64,000 nt of DNA. Origin: Streptomyces lacrimifluminis (GTDB taxonomy: Bacteria; Actinomycetota; Actinomycetes; Streptomycetales; Streptomycetaceae). Positions 35,318 through 44,242 of this stretch are shown piece after piece. Positions within the stretch are counted from its first letter, which is position 1. Each line of letters begins with the position of its first letter. Made by a program: the position numbers and the translations under genes. Location: assembly GCF_014646095.1 (NCBI RefSeq), contig NZ_BMMU01000003.1, positions 310,001-374,000 on the forward strand. Reading direction: 5' to 3'. The notes under the pieces are model-generated. The model was not told the DNA's origin. It made no database searches and worked only from the letters and a program-made list of their open reading frames with translations.

Positions 35318-35989
35318 ATGGCAGTCACCGACGAGGCGATCGAGAAGATCAAGGGGATGATCGTCTCCGGGTCGCTGCGCCCCGGCGACCGGCTGCCCAA
35401 GGAGAGCGAGCTGGCCGCCGAACTCGGGCTGTCCCGCAACTCCCTGCGGGAGGCGGTGCGCGCCCTGTCGCTCATCCGGATCCTCGACGTACGGCAGGGC
35501 GACGGCACCTACGTCACCAGCCTGGATCCGCAACTCCTGCTCGAAGCGATGAGCTTCGTCGTCGACTTCCACCGCGACGACACGGTCCTGGAGTTCCTGG
35601 CCGTGCGCCGCATCCTGGAGCCGGCCGCCACCGCGATGTCGGCGACCCGTATCAGCGAGCAGCAGTTGGACGCGCTGTCCGCCCAGTTGGAGCGGCTGGG
35701 CGGTGAGCCGTCGGTCGAGGAACTGGTCGCCGCCGACCTGGAGTTCCACCGGGGAATCGTGCAGAGCTCCGGCAACTCGGTGCTCTGTTCCCTCCTCGAC
35801 GGTCTCTCCGGGCCCACCACCCGGGCCAGGATCTGGCGCGGTCTGACCCAGGAGGACGCGGTCAGCCGCACCCTGCACGAGCACCGGGCGATCCTGGGCG
35901 CCCTGCGCGACCGGGACGCGGAGGCGGCGCGGTCATGGGCGACAGTGCACATCGCGAGCGTGGAGCAGTGGCTGAGGTCGACCCTCTAG
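35318..35989 (+). CDS. FadR-subfamily GntR regulator
   Basis: This 223-residue protein has an N-terminal winged helix-turn-helix (about 1-70: GDRLPKESELAAELGLSRNSLREAVRAL, then the wing RQGDGTYV) and an all-helical FCD effector domain (about 85-215) with metal-binding residues around DLEFHRGIV and LHEHRAILGAL. ATG 35318 has GGGAGG upstream. It follows the nucleoside unit in the same direction. It is a candidate regulator of the island, though no second copy of its palindrome was found at the other promoters. Confidence 0.85.
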   Translation: MAVTDEAIEKIKGMIVSGSLRPGDRLPKESELAAELGLSRNSLREAVRALSLIRILDVRQGDGTYVTSLDPQLLLEAMSFVVDFHRDDTVLEFLAVRRILEPAATAMSATRISEQQLDALSAQLERLGGEPSVEELVAADLEFHRGIVQSSGNSVLCSLLDGLSGPTTRARIWRGLTQEDAVSRTLHEHRAILGALRDRDAEAARSWATVHIASVEQWLRSTL

Positions 35990-36000
35990 CCCGCTCGGAC

Positions 36001-36050
36001 GCCGTATCGGAAACACACACCGGAAACACACACCGGAAGCCGTATCGGAA
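36001..36050 (+). repeat. Nested direct repeats after the regulator gene
   Basis: GCCGTATCGGAA occurs at 36001-36012 and 36039-36050, and two tandem CGGAAACACACAC units (36008-36020, 36021-36033) overlap and lie between them. It sits just after the FadR-type gene, at the right edge of the island. The remaining bases to 36238 show nothing else notable. Confidence 0.7.
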
Positions 36051-36238
36051 CCCTCAGGACCGACTGCCCGACCGCTCGGATGAATGCGGGGGTGGTAAGG
36101 GGTGGCTCAAGGATGGTGTTTCGGGGGGTCTATCGGGGCAGTGATCCGTTCACTCCCCTGCAAGGGGGCTGCGGGCGCCCCCGCCGCACGCCGTAAGGTT
36201 GGGTGGTCAAGCGAGGGCACGTCGGAAGGAGGCGCTGG

Positions 36239-37243
36239 GTGATCGAGCTGGAGGGGGTTCCCGAGCTGATCGACCCAGTCATGGTGGCCGCGTTCGAGGG
36301 GTGGAACGACGCCGGCGACGCCGCTTCCAGCGCGGTAGCGCATCTGGACCGGGAGTGGAAGGGCGAGGTGTTCGCGGCGCTCGACGCCGAGGACTACTAC
36401 GACTTCCAGGTCAACCGCCCCACCGTGTGGCTGGACAACGGTGTCCGCAAGATCACCTGGCCGACGACCAGGCTGTCCGTGGTCAGGGTCGGCGGCGACA
36501 AGCCCCGTGACCTCGTGCTGGTCCGGGGCATCGAGCCGTCGATGCGCTGGCGCTCGTTCTGCAACGAGCTGCTGGGCTTCGCGCACGAACTGGGCGTGGA
36601 GCTGGTGGTGGTCCTGGGCGCTCTGCTCGGCGACACCCCGCACACCCGTCCGGTTCCGGTCAGCGGGGTCACGTCCGACGCGGATCTGGCCCAGCGGATG
36701 GATCTGGAGGAGACCAAGTACGAGGGCCCCACGGGCATCGTCGGCATCCTCCAGGAGGCGTGCACACACGCGGGCGTACCGGCGGTGTCGCTGTGGGCGG
36801 CGGTCCCGCACTATGTGTCGCAGCCGCCCAACCCGAAGGCGACGCTGGCCCTCCTGAACCGCCTGGAGGACCTGATCGACATCCGCATCCCGCTGGGCGA
36901 GCTGCCCGAGGACGCGCGCGCCTGGCAGGTCGGCGTGGACCAGCTGGCCGCCGAGGACAGTGAGGTCGCGGAGTACGTGCAGACGCTGGAGGAGGCCCGG
37001 GACACCGCCGAGCTGCCCGAGGCGACGGGCGAGGCGATCGCCCGCGAGTTCGAACGCTATCTGCGCCGCCGCGACGGCACCGGCCCGGCGGGCCCCGGCC
37101 CGGCCTCCGGCGGCCACGCCACCGCGGACGGCACCGACAGCGCGTCGTACCTCCGGGACAACCCGACGCCCCGCCCGAAACCGCAGCCGCCGAAGCCGCC
37201 CCAGCTGCCGAGCACGGACGACGAGGACTCCCCGGAGGAGTGA
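36239..37243 (+). CDS. parJ: PAC2-family protein, probable ParJ
   Basis: This 334-residue PAC2 (proteasome assembly chaperone 2-like) domain protein starts at GTG 36239, with GGAAGGAGG upstream, rather than at the upstream ATG. The PAC2 domain covers about residues 1-260 (AFEGWNDAGDAASSAV, GALLGDTPHTRPVPV, SLWAAVPHYVSQPPNP). The C-terminal ~65 residues are Pro/Gly-rich and disordered. From its place beside the glp operon and mshC I take it to be the ortholog of S. coelicolor ParJ, which modulates ParA polymerisation during sporulation. That identity rests on recalled gene order. Confidence 0.75.
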   Translation: MIELEGVPELIDPVMVAAFEGWNDAGDAASSAVAHLDREWKGEVFAALDAEDYYDFQVNRPTVWLDNGVRKITWPTTRLSVVRVGGDKPRDLVLVRGIEPSMRWRSFCNELLGFAHELGVELVVVLGALLGDTPHTRPVPVSGVTSDADLAQRMDLEETKYEGPTGIVGILQEACTHAGVPAVSLWAAVPHYVSQPPNPKATLALLNRLEDLIDIRIPLGELPEDARAWQVGVDQLAAEDSEVAEYVQTLEEARDTAELPEATGEAIAREFERYLRRRDGTGPAGPGPASGGHATADGTDSASYLRDNPTPRPKPQPPKPPQLPSTDDEDSPEE

Positions 37244-37251
37244 GCGGCCAG

Positions 37252-37300
37252 GTACGGGGAAGGGCCGGTGCGCACCACGCGCACCGGCCCTTCCCCGTAC
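37252..37300. terminator. Bidirectional terminator, 22-bp stem
   Basis: Perfect 22-bp arms (37252-37273, 37279-37300) surround a 5-base loop, between two convergent genes. Confidence 0.9.
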
Positions 37301-37318
37301 GTCACGTCCCGGCGTCCG

Positions 37319-38284
37319 TCAGCGCTCCACCGCGACCACGGCGTACGTCGTCTCGGGCGTCGGCGTCGTCGTGAAGCGGGCGTTGGGCAGATACAGCCGG
37401 TTCCGGTACGCGGCCACCGTGCTCGGCACATCGAAGTCCGGGTCGGTGATGCGCCGCCGGAAGACCCCGCTGCTCCCGTCCTGGGACAGCGTGAACACGT
37501 CGATCGCGTTCTGCCGGTTCTGTACGACGTACAGCGTGCGCCCGATCAGCAGCAGGCCGTCGCCGTTGGTGAGCGGGGCCGCGTCCCCGAGGCCGACGAG
37601 CCTGGTGACCCCGGTGCGCGGGTCCACCCGGTGCAGTGCGCCGACCCCGGACTGGACGACGAGCAGCGCCTTCCCGTCGGGCGTCGCGGTGATCCCGTTG
37701 GCGTGGACGACCTCGCCGGGCACCTGGCTCCAGTCGCCGCTCAGGGTGATCCGTACGACGTCGCCGGCGCCCGGAAGCGCGCCGCCCCGGCCGAGCGGGA
37801 GGACGTACAGGGCCGGCTGGAAGGAGTCGGTGAAGACCGCCGCGCGCCGGGTCAGGAACACGTCGTTGGCGAAGGTGGGGGTCGCCGTGGTGAGGGCGTA
37901 CGAGGCGAGGACGGCACCGGTGCGGATGTCCACGACCCGGGCGCCCTGGGCGCGGGCGGCGACGAACAGCCGTCCCTGGCCGTCGAGTTTGAGGCCGACG
38001 GACGGGGTACCGGGCCCGGTGGAGATGATCTCGCCGCCGCCGGTGCGCAGGTCGGCGCGGTAGATCGAGCCGTTGCCGAGCGAGCCCAGGTAGGCGTAGG
38101 GGCCCGCGCCGGTGGCTATGCCTTCCGGGCGGAAGCCGTTGGGCAGCGGTATCAGGGTCGGCAGGGTCTTCGGGGAGGCGGCGGCCGGTGAGGCGACCAG
38201 GGCGGCGGAGACGGTGGCGGCGCCCGCTGCGAGGAGTCCCCGGCGGCTGACGTGGCGTGCGAAGGAACCGTGTGTGGGTGCCAC
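37319..38284 (-). CDS. Tat-exported beta-propeller (SMP-30-like) protein
   Basis: The product is about 321 residues. GTG 38284 has GGAAGGAAG upstream. The N-terminus has a twin-arginine signal (SRRGLLAAGAATVSAAL) ending at an Ala-rich cleavage site. The rest is a repeated propeller pattern (PEGIATG, PSVGLKLDGQGRLFVA, ANGITATPDGKALLVV, NGDGLLLIGRTLYVVQN) like SMP-30/gluconolactonase and NHL-type proteins. No enzymatic residues can be assigned. It is exported folded; its role is unknown. Confidence 0.8.
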   Translation of the reverse strand: MAPTHGSFARHVSRRGLLAAGAATVSAALVASPAAASPKTLPTLIPLPNGFRPEGIATGAGPYAYLGSLGNGSIYRADLRTGGGEIISTGPGTPSVGLKLDGQGRLFVAARAQGARVVDIRTGAVLASYALTTATPTFANDVFLTRRAAVFTDSFQPALYVLPLGRGGALPGAGDVVRITLSGDWSQVPGEVVHANGITATPDGKALLVVQSGVGALHRVDPRTGVTRLVGLGDAAPLTNGDGLLLIGRTLYVVQNRQNAIDVFTLSQDGSSGVFRRRITDPDFDVPSTVAAYRNRLYLPNARFTTTPTPETTYAVVAVER

Positions 38285-38527
38285 GGGGCTTCCTTCCGGG
38301 AAGGGACCGGCAGTTGGCCGGTCCTGCGGGTCAACTGACCCTGCCACCACATCACATGCCGACTCCCGCCACAGCCCGCCCCGGAGACTCGACAGCACCT
38401 CGACAGCTGTGGACGGCTCGCGTGGGCCGACCGGCCTCGACCGGCTCCCCCAGGCCGCGGGCCCACGCACAGGAGCGCCGAGCGGCTGCGAACCGGCCGG
38501 CGCCCCGCCCCGTACGGGGACTCCGCT

Positions 38528-39757
38528 CTACAGCGCCACGCCCAGCAGGGCGTCCACGGCACGGGACACGACGCCGGGGCCGCCCTCGTCCGTACCGCCC
38601 CGCTCCGCCTGGAGGACAGCCCAGCGGTCCACGGCGGCCAGTGCGGCCGGGGCGTCCAGGTCGTTCGCGAGAGCCTCGCGCAGTTCCTCGACGAGCACGT
38701 CGGCGGACGGCCCGTCGGGCCGGGACACGGCGGCGCGCCAGCGCCCCAGCCGCGCGACGGCGTCAGCGAGAACCTGGTCGGTCCACTCCCAGTTGTCCCG
38801 GTAGTGGTGGGCGAGCAGGGCGAGCCGTATGGCGGCCGGGTCGACCCCCTCGCGGCGCAGCGCGGACACGAAGACGAGGTTGCCCTTGGACTTGGACATC
38901 TTCTCGCCGTCGAGCGCGACCATGCCCGCGTGGACGTACGCCTTGGCCATGGGGAACTCGCCGGTCAGTGCCTGGGCGTGCGAGGCGCCCATCTCGTGGT
39001 GCGGGAAGACGAGGTCGGAGCCGCCGCCCTGCACGTCGAAGCCCATGCCGAGGTGCTCCAGGGCGATGGCGACACACTCGATGTGCCATCCGGGGCGACC
39101 GCGGCCCAGCGAACCGCCGTCCCAGCTCGGCTCACCCTCCCGGGCGGCCATCCACAGCATCGGGTCGAGCGGGTTCTTCTTGCCCTGCCGGTCGGGGTCA
39201 CCGCCGCGCTCGGCGGACAGCAGGCGCATGGCGGCGGCGTCCAGGTGGGACACCTTGCCGAAGTTCGGGTCGGACTCGACGGAGAAGTAGACGTCCCCTT
39301 CGAGCTCGTACGCCGCGCCCATGTCCCGGAGCCGCTCGACGAGCGGGACGATCCCGGGTATCGCCTCGACGGCGCCGATGTACTGCTTCGGGGGCAGCAT
39401 CCGCAGGGCGGTCATGTCCTCCCGGAAGAGGGCGGTCTCCTTCTCGGCGAGCCCCGCCCAGTCGATCCCGTCGCGCACGGCCCGCTCCAGCAGCGGGTCG
39501 TCGACGTCGGTGACGTTCTGGACGTAGTGAACCTGCCGCTTGGCGTCGAGCCACACGCGTTGTACGAGGTCGAACGCGTTGTAGGTCGCCGCGTGACCCA
39601 TGTGGGTCGCGTCGTACGGGGTGATGCCGCAGACGTAGATACGGGCGACGGGACCGGGGTCGAGGGTGACGAGACCGCCGGTCGCGGTGTCGTGGATCCT
39701 CAGGTCGCGGCCCTGACCAGTCAGGGCGGGGACCTCGGAAGCGGGCCAGGCATGCAT
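38528..39757 (-). CDS. mshC: Cysteine:GlcN-Ins ligase (mycothiol synthesis)
   Basis: This 409-residue CysRS-like ligase joins cysteine to the amino group of glucosaminyl-inositol in mycothiol synthesis. It has class I synthetase motifs: [15 protein letters not shown] (HIGH-like) and EKMSKSKGN (KMSKS). The zinc-binding Cys and His are in YVCGITP and in the [15 protein letters not shown] and FPHHEMG segments. The C-terminus is shorter than that of CysRS, and THMGH is typical of MshC. ATG 39757 was chosen as a proper N-terminus. It belongs to the minus-strand run of SCO1664-type, DUF3090 and phosphatase genes. Confidence 0.92.
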   Translation of the reverse strand: MHAWPASEVPALTGQGRDLRIHDTATGGLVTLDPGPVARIYVCGITPYDATHMGHAATYNAFDLVQRVWLDAKRQVHYVQNVTDVDDPLLERAVRDGIDWAGLAEKETALFREDMTALRMLPPKQYIGAVEAIPGIVPLVERLRDMGAAYELEGDVYFSVESDPNFGKVSHLDAAAMRLLSAERGGDPDRQGKKNPLDPMLWMAAREGEPSWDGGSLGRGRPGWHIECVAIALEHLGMGFDVQGGGSDLVFPHHEMGASHAQALTGEFPMAKAYVHAGMVALDGEKMSKSKGNLVFVSALRREGVDPAAIRLALLAHHYRDNWEWTDQVLADAVARLGRWRAAVSRPDGPSADVLVEELREALANDLDAPAALAAVDRWAVLQAERGGTDEGGPGVVSRAVDALLGVAL

Positions 39758-39902
39758 GTCATGAGCGTAACCGGACGGATGTTCCGTATACGAGCCGGAC
39801 CGGGTCCGGATGGCCGGGAAGAGGGTCTTGTGAGATTCCTCCCCACGTGCAGAGGGGGCTGACGGTGGCCTGACGGGACTCCCGCGACAGCCCCGCGCCG
39901 TG

Positions 39903-40739
39903 TCAGACGGGCGGCCAGGGAATCGCCGGCCACTCCCCGCTGGGCTCCGGATGCCTCCCTGACTCCAGCAACGCGTCCACACGTACGCGCGTGGCCTCGA
40001 TCTCGTCGCTGGTGACCAGCTCGGCCAGCCGCACCGCCAGCGCTCCGCCCTCCCCCAGGGCACCTTTCAGCTCCGTCAGCACCGCGACCGCCTCCGGCGT
40101 CAGGGGCTCTCCGGCCCACCCCCACAGCAATGTCCGCAACTTGTTCTCGGCGTTGAAGGTGACCCCGTGGTCGATCCCGTACAGCCGCCCCTCGCCGCCC
40201 GGCAGCAGATGCCCGCCCTTGCGGTCCGCGTTGTTGATCACCGCGTCGAGCACGGCGAGCCGCCGCAGCCGCTCGTCGTCGGCGTGGACCAGCAGGGCCG
40301 TCTTCCCCTCGCCGACCTCGGCGAAGGCGATCGCCTTCCACCCGGGTCCGGGTTCCTCACCGTCGACCAGGGCGAGCAGCCGGCCGCCCTCGTCCGCCTC
40401 CGCGTCGATCCACAGCTGGCACATCCCCTCGCCGTACGGCCCCTCGCGCAGCACGGTCGGCGGGACCAGCCCCCAGCCGGTCGCCTCCGAGACCTCGAAC
40501 GCCGCCATCTCGCGCTCGGCGAGGGTCCCGTCGGGGAAGTCCCACAGAGGCCGCTCACCGGCCACGGGCTTGTAGATGCAGGCGGCCTCCTGACCCTCGT
40601 ACGAGACCGTGCAGTACAGCGCCGCGTTCGACGCCTCGCTGATCCGCCCGCGTACGGTCAGTTCACCCTCGGTGAGCAGTTCGGCGGGCGTACGGGTGGC
40701 CGTCACGCTCCGCGGCGGTATCCGTTCTGGCGCGGACAT
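39903..40739 (-). CDS. SCO1664-family kinase-like protein
   Basis: This 278-residue protein belongs to a conserved actinobacterial family distantly related to PI3/PI4 kinases. Kinase-like marks: VYxxxx-type KP in [37 protein letters not shown] (catalytic-loop-like, with N-N-x-D-R-K-x-x-H) and [10 protein letters not shown] (DxG-like metal motif). Substrate is unknown. The start at 40739 overlaps the DUF3090 gene by 37 bases, which implies coupled expression with it and with mshC downstream. Confidence 0.82.
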   Translation of the reverse strand: MSAPERIPPRSVTATRTPAELLTEGELTVRGRISEASNAALYCTVSYEGQEAACIYKPVAGERPLWDFPDGTLAEREMAAFEVSEATGWGLVPPTVLREGPYGEGMCQLWIDAEADEGGRLLALVDGEEPGPGWKAIAFAEVGEGKTALLVHADDERLRRLAVLDAVINNADRKGGHLLPGGEGRLYGIDHGVTFNAENKLRTLLWGWAGEPLTPEAVAVLTELKGALGEGGALAVRLAELVTSDEIEATRVRVDALLESGRHPEPSGEWPAIPWPPV

Positions 40740-41293
40740 ACGTGTCCTTCCGGGTCGAGCGGGAGGCTGCACAGGGGGCACGGCGGCCGGCCGGCGTTGA
40801 CGACGTCGAGGGCGCGCCTGGCGAAGGCGCGGGCCTGTGCGCCGGTGAGCCGGACGCGCAGCATCGGAGGGCCGTTCTCCTCGTCCTGGAGGAGCCGCTC
40901 CTCGGCCTCGACGAGGTCCTCCTCGGACTCGGCGTCCAGTTCCACCAGTGCCTGCGCCTCGACGATCATGCGCTGCTCGTCGCCGTCCCAGGCGAGCGCC
41001 ATCGTGCCGACCCGGAACTCCTCCTCGACAGGGGTGTCGAGGGGGCGGGTGTCGGACACCTCGGTGGGGGCGACGGCCGGGACGGCGGCACTGCCCCCGC
41101 TGCGGCGTACCACCTCGTCGAGCAGTTCGTCCATGCGTTCGGCGAGCGCGGCGACCTGGGTCTTCTCCAGTGCCACGCTGGTCACCCGGGGGCCGGCGGT
41201 GGCCTGGAGGAAGAACGTACGGCGCCCGGGCAGCCCGACCGTACCGGCCACGAAGCGGTCCGGGGGGTCGTAGAGGAACACCTGACGGGACAC
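40703..41293 (-). CDS. DUF3090 family protein
   Basis: This 196-residue protein, found beside mshC in actinobacteria, starts at GTG 41293 (VSRQVFLYDPPDRFVAGTV). The C-terminus carries a small zinc-ribbon-like segment, [16 protein letters not shown]. The middle is acidic. Function is unknown. The 37-base overlap with the kinase-like gene indicates that the two products probably work together. Confidence 0.85.
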   Translation of the reverse strand: MSRQVFLYDPPDRFVAGTVGLPGRRTFFLQATAGPRVTSVALEKTQVAALAERMDELLDEVVRRSGGSAAVPAVAPTEVSDTRPLDTPVEEEFRVGTMALAWDGDEQRMIVEAQALVELDAESEEDLVEAEERLLQDEENGPPMLRVRLTGAQARAFARRALDVVNAGRPPCPLCSLPLDPEGHVCPRQNGYRRGA

Positions 41294-41371
41294 GTCCTGT
41301 CTCCATTGAATCGAATGATTTTCGGCATCCGCGGCGCTACCGCGACCGCTTCACCCTACTGCTGACGACGA

Positions 41372-42058
41372 TCACGGTGCGCCCGCACCACCCCCGACCG
41401 CGGCCTCCTCCCCCGGAGGTCCCTCGCGCGGCGCCAGGGAGGCGAAGTCGCCGGTGTCCCCGAGGCGGACGAGAAACGGCCTGAGACGGGTGTAACGGAT
41501 CGCGGTGATGGAACAAGGTTCTACGGACACCCGTTGAAAGAGGTCGAGATGAAGCCCGAGCGCGTCCGCGACAAGGGACTTGATGATGTCGCCGTGCGAG
41601 CACATGAGGTAGACGGCGTCGGCGCCGTGCTCGGCCTCCACGCGCGCGTTCCACTCGCGTACGGCTTCGGCCGCGCGCGTCTGCATGGCCCGCATGGACT
41701 CCCCGCCGGGGAAGGCCGCGGCGGTCGGGTGGGCCTGGACGACCTGCATCAGGGGCTCGTCCGTCAGCTCGGCGAGCTTGCGCCCGGACCAGTCCCCGTA
41801 GTCGCACTCGGTGATCCGCTCCTCGGTGTGCGGGCGCAGGTCCGGCCTGGCTTCGAGAAGGGGCCGGACCGTCTCCTGGCAGCGCTGGAGCGGGCTGGTG
41901 ACGACCTCGGAGATCGGCAGCTCGGCGAGACGCCCGGGCAGCGCGGCGGCCTGCGCGGCGCCCCGCTCGTCGAGGGCGACTCCGGGTGTGCGGCCGGCGA
42001 GCACGCCAGAGGTGTTGGCGGTGGAACGTCCGTGCCGGACGAGGATCAGCGTGGGCAT
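41372..42058 (-). CDS. Histidine phosphatase (phosphoglycerate mutase-like)
   Basis: This 228-residue protein of the histidine phosphatase superfamily belongs to the MSMEG_4193-type subgroup linked to mshC. The catalytic RHGRSTAN is at the N-terminus, and the second His lies in LMCSHGDIIK. ECDYGDWSG is also a family motif. Acts on phosphoesters; substrate not known. It is the first gene of the minus-strand run leading to mshC. Confidence 0.88.
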   Translation of the reverse strand: MPTLILVRHGRSTANTSGVLAGRTPGVALDERGAAQAAALPGRLAELPISEVVTSPLQRCQETVRPLLEARPDLRPHTEERITECDYGDWSGRKLAELTDEPLMQVVQAHPTAAAFPGGESMRAMQTRAAEAVREWNARVEAEHGADAVYLMCSHGDIIKSLVADALGLHLDLFQRVSVEPCSITAIRYTRLRPFLVRLGDTGDFASLAPREGPPGEEAAVGGGAGAP

Positions 42059-42126
42059 GCGGCCCAGGGTAGGCGTACGGCCCCCAGAGGGAGGCCGGAG
42101 TGCTTTTCCGGCCGGGCGGCGGGAGA

Positions 42127-43140
42127 ATGCGCATCGTGATCGTCGACTGCGCCATCTACCGTGACGGACGCCGGAGGGAGGGGCCCGCGGACTTCTCCGA
42201 CGCCCTCGACGAGTGCCGTGCGGACGACGTCGGGGACGCGTTCGTCTGGGTCGGCCTGCACGAGCCCACCGAGAAGGAGTTCGAGAAGGTCACGCAGGAG
42301 TTCGGACTGCACCCCCTGGCCGTCGAGGACGCCCTCCACGCGCATCAGCGGCCGAAGCTGGAGGTGTACGACGACTCGCTGTTCATGGTCCTCAAGCCGG
42401 TCGGATACGAGCCGAAGGCCGACATCGTCTCCTCCGGCGAGATCATGGTCTTCATCGGCGACTCCTTCGTCGTGACCGTGCGGCACGGCGAGGAGGCCCC
42501 CCTCGCGGCCGTGCGGCACCGGCTGGAGGCGGAGCCCGAGATGCTGCGCCACGGCCCCACGGCGGTGCTCTACACGATCGCCGACGCCGTCGTCGACCAC
42601 TACGTGGAAGTGGCGGACGAACTGGGCACCGACCTGGAGGAGCTGGAGGCGGAGGTGTTCTCGCCGTCCGGCGGGGGCTCGCGCCACACGGCGTCCCGCA
42701 TCTACACCTTCAAGCGCCAGATCCTGGAGTTCCGCCGCGCCACCGGCCCCCTGGCGGCACCGATCGGCAGGCTCGCGGGCACGGGCCTGTTCGGCGCGCG
42801 CGTTCCCTTCGTGCACGAGAAGGCCGAGCCCTTCTTCCGGGACGTCAGCGACCACCTCACGCGCGTGAACGAGTCCGTGGAGGGCCTCGACCGCCTGGTC
42901 TCCGACGTGCTCTCGGCCCATCTCGCGCAGATGAGCGTCCGGCAGAACGACGACATGCGGAAGATCTCCGCGTTCGCCGCCATGGCCGCGTTCCCCACGA
43001 TGGTCGCGGGAATCTACGGCATGAACTTCGACCACATGCCGGAGCTGCGCTGGGTGTGGTCGTACCCGGCGCTGATCGCGGGGATGGCCGTGGTGGAGGT
43101 CCTGCTCTACCGGATGTTCAAGCGCCGGGGCTGGCTGTAG
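42127..43140 (+). CDS. corA: CorA-type magnesium/cobalt channel
   Basis: This 337-residue membrane protein has a large N-terminal cytosolic domain and two C-terminal helices joined by the signature YGMNFDHMPE loop (GMN motif). The helix-rich stalk (about 150-280) precedes the pore. ATG 42127 is divergent from the phosphatase gene and close to it. It imports Mg2+ and related divalent ions as a pentamer. Confidence 0.94.
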   Translation: MRIVIVDCAIYRDGRRREGPADFSDALDECRADDVGDAFVWVGLHEPTEKEFEKVTQEFGLHPLAVEDALHAHQRPKLEVYDDSLFMVLKPVGYEPKADIVSSGEIMVFIGDSFVVTVRHGEEAPLAAVRHRLEAEPEMLRHGPTAVLYTIADAVVDHYVEVADELGTDLEELEAEVFSPSGGGSRHTASRIYTFKRQILEFRRATGPLAAPIGRLAGTGLFGARVPFVHEKAEPFFRDVSDHLTRVNESVEGLDRLVSDVLSAHLAQMSVRQNDDMRKISAFAAMAAFPTMVAGIYGMNFDHMPELRWVWSYPALIAGMAVVEVLLYRMFKRRGWL

Positions 43141-43168
43141 CGCGGTTGCCGTACCGCCCCTGGACGGC

Positions 43169-43957
43169 TCAGGCGAACTCGGGTGACGTGGTCGCCGGGC
43201 CGCCCAGGGCGTCGCGCCGCTCGGGCATGCGCAGGGAGACCATGCGGCGCCAGCCGACGGCGCGCTCGTAGACGTACACCGCGCGGATGCCCGCCGCGAG
43301 GAGCGCCGCCTTGGGCCTCGGCCAGCCCAGGACGCGCCCCATGTGCGACATCACCGCGAGGCTGACGTCCCGGTAGACGCGGATCTCGGCGAGCGCGCAC
43401 TCGCGCAGCGTCCGCTGGATGGCGCGGCCATGACCGGCCGCCGCGAAGCGCAGGAGTTCCTCGTGGCAGTAGGCGAGGTGGTTGTCCTCGTCGCGGGAGA
43501 TCATCCGCACCGCGCGGCCGAGGTCGGGGTGGTCGCCGAAGTGCCTGCGCAACAGCTCCATCTCCTCGGAGGCGCGCTGCTCGGTGACGCGGCTGTGGGC
43601 GAGGTAGGTGACGATGTCCGGCACGGTCAGCGGATGGTCGCTCTTGAGCTTCTCGTGCGAGAGACCGATGCCCCGCCGTTCCAGCAGCATCGTGTAGTCG
43701 GTGTCGGCCGGGACGTCGACGGGCTGGAGGCCGCGCTTCCTCATGAGGGCGTCGAAGATCCGCCCGTGCTTGTCCTCGTCCGCGCCGTGGCGGCTGATCC
43801 TGGGGGCGAGCGCGCGTTCGCTCGCCGGGACGAGCGCGGCGATCCGGGCGTTCTCCCAGCCGCCCTGGGACTCCCCGCCGGCCGCGATGGAGCAGAAGAG
43901 GCGGAAGGACTCGTCGTTGTCGAGGATCTCCTGGAACAGGCTCCTGGCCGAAAGCAT
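43169..43957 (-). CDS. Ferritin-like domain protein
   Basis: This helical protein is about 262 residues. The putative di-metal ligands are spread over four helices (HGADEDKH, EMELLRRHF, SRDEDNHLAY) in the E-x6-Y/ExxH style of ferritin-like folds. ATG 43957 has AGAGG 8 bases upstream; a GTG 9 bases earlier has no spacing for a ribosome site. The conserved actinobacterial protein has no known substrate. It is convergent with corA, with 28 bases between the stops. Confidence 0.8.
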   Translation of the reverse strand: MLSARSLFQEILDNDESFRLFCSIAAGGESQGGWENARIAALVPASERALAPRISRHGADEDKHGRIFDALMRKRGLQPVDVPADTDYTMLLERRGIGLSHEKLKSDHPLTVPDIVTYLAHSRVTEQRASEEMELLRRHFGDHPDLGRAVRMISRDEDNHLAYCHEELLRFAAAGHGRAIQRTLRECALAEIRVYRDVSLAVMSHMGRVLGWPRPKAALLAAGIRAVYVYERAVGWRRMVSLRMPERRDALGGPATTSPEFA

Positions 43958-44173
43958 GAGAGGCACCTCTCGCAGGTCTGCGGTGTTCCGCGAAAAACGT
44001 GGAAGAACATGTCAGACAACGAGTCAAATGCGGTACCCGGCACGCTGCAACACCTGCGCCCGACAACTCCGCCGAAAGAAGGACCGGCAAAGGCGCGTCA
44101 GGACGTAAGTACGAAGGCCCCGGCGGACGCGGGGGCCGTAACCGCCGGATCCGCGGCGCGTTGTGCTCCGTGA

Positions 44174-44214
44174 CGGCCGTGGCGGGGAAGACCCCCGAGC
44201 CCCCACCACGGCCG
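44174..44214 (-). terminator. Hairpin after the LLM gene
   Basis: CGGCCGTGG/CCACGGCCG arms (44174-44182, 44206-44214) enclose a second CGGGG/CCCCG pairing. It lies in the 285-base gap before the ferritin-like gene; nothing else is seen in that gap. Confidence 0.6.
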
Positions 44215-44242
44215 CGGAACTTTCCGCTTCCGCTGACGTCCC

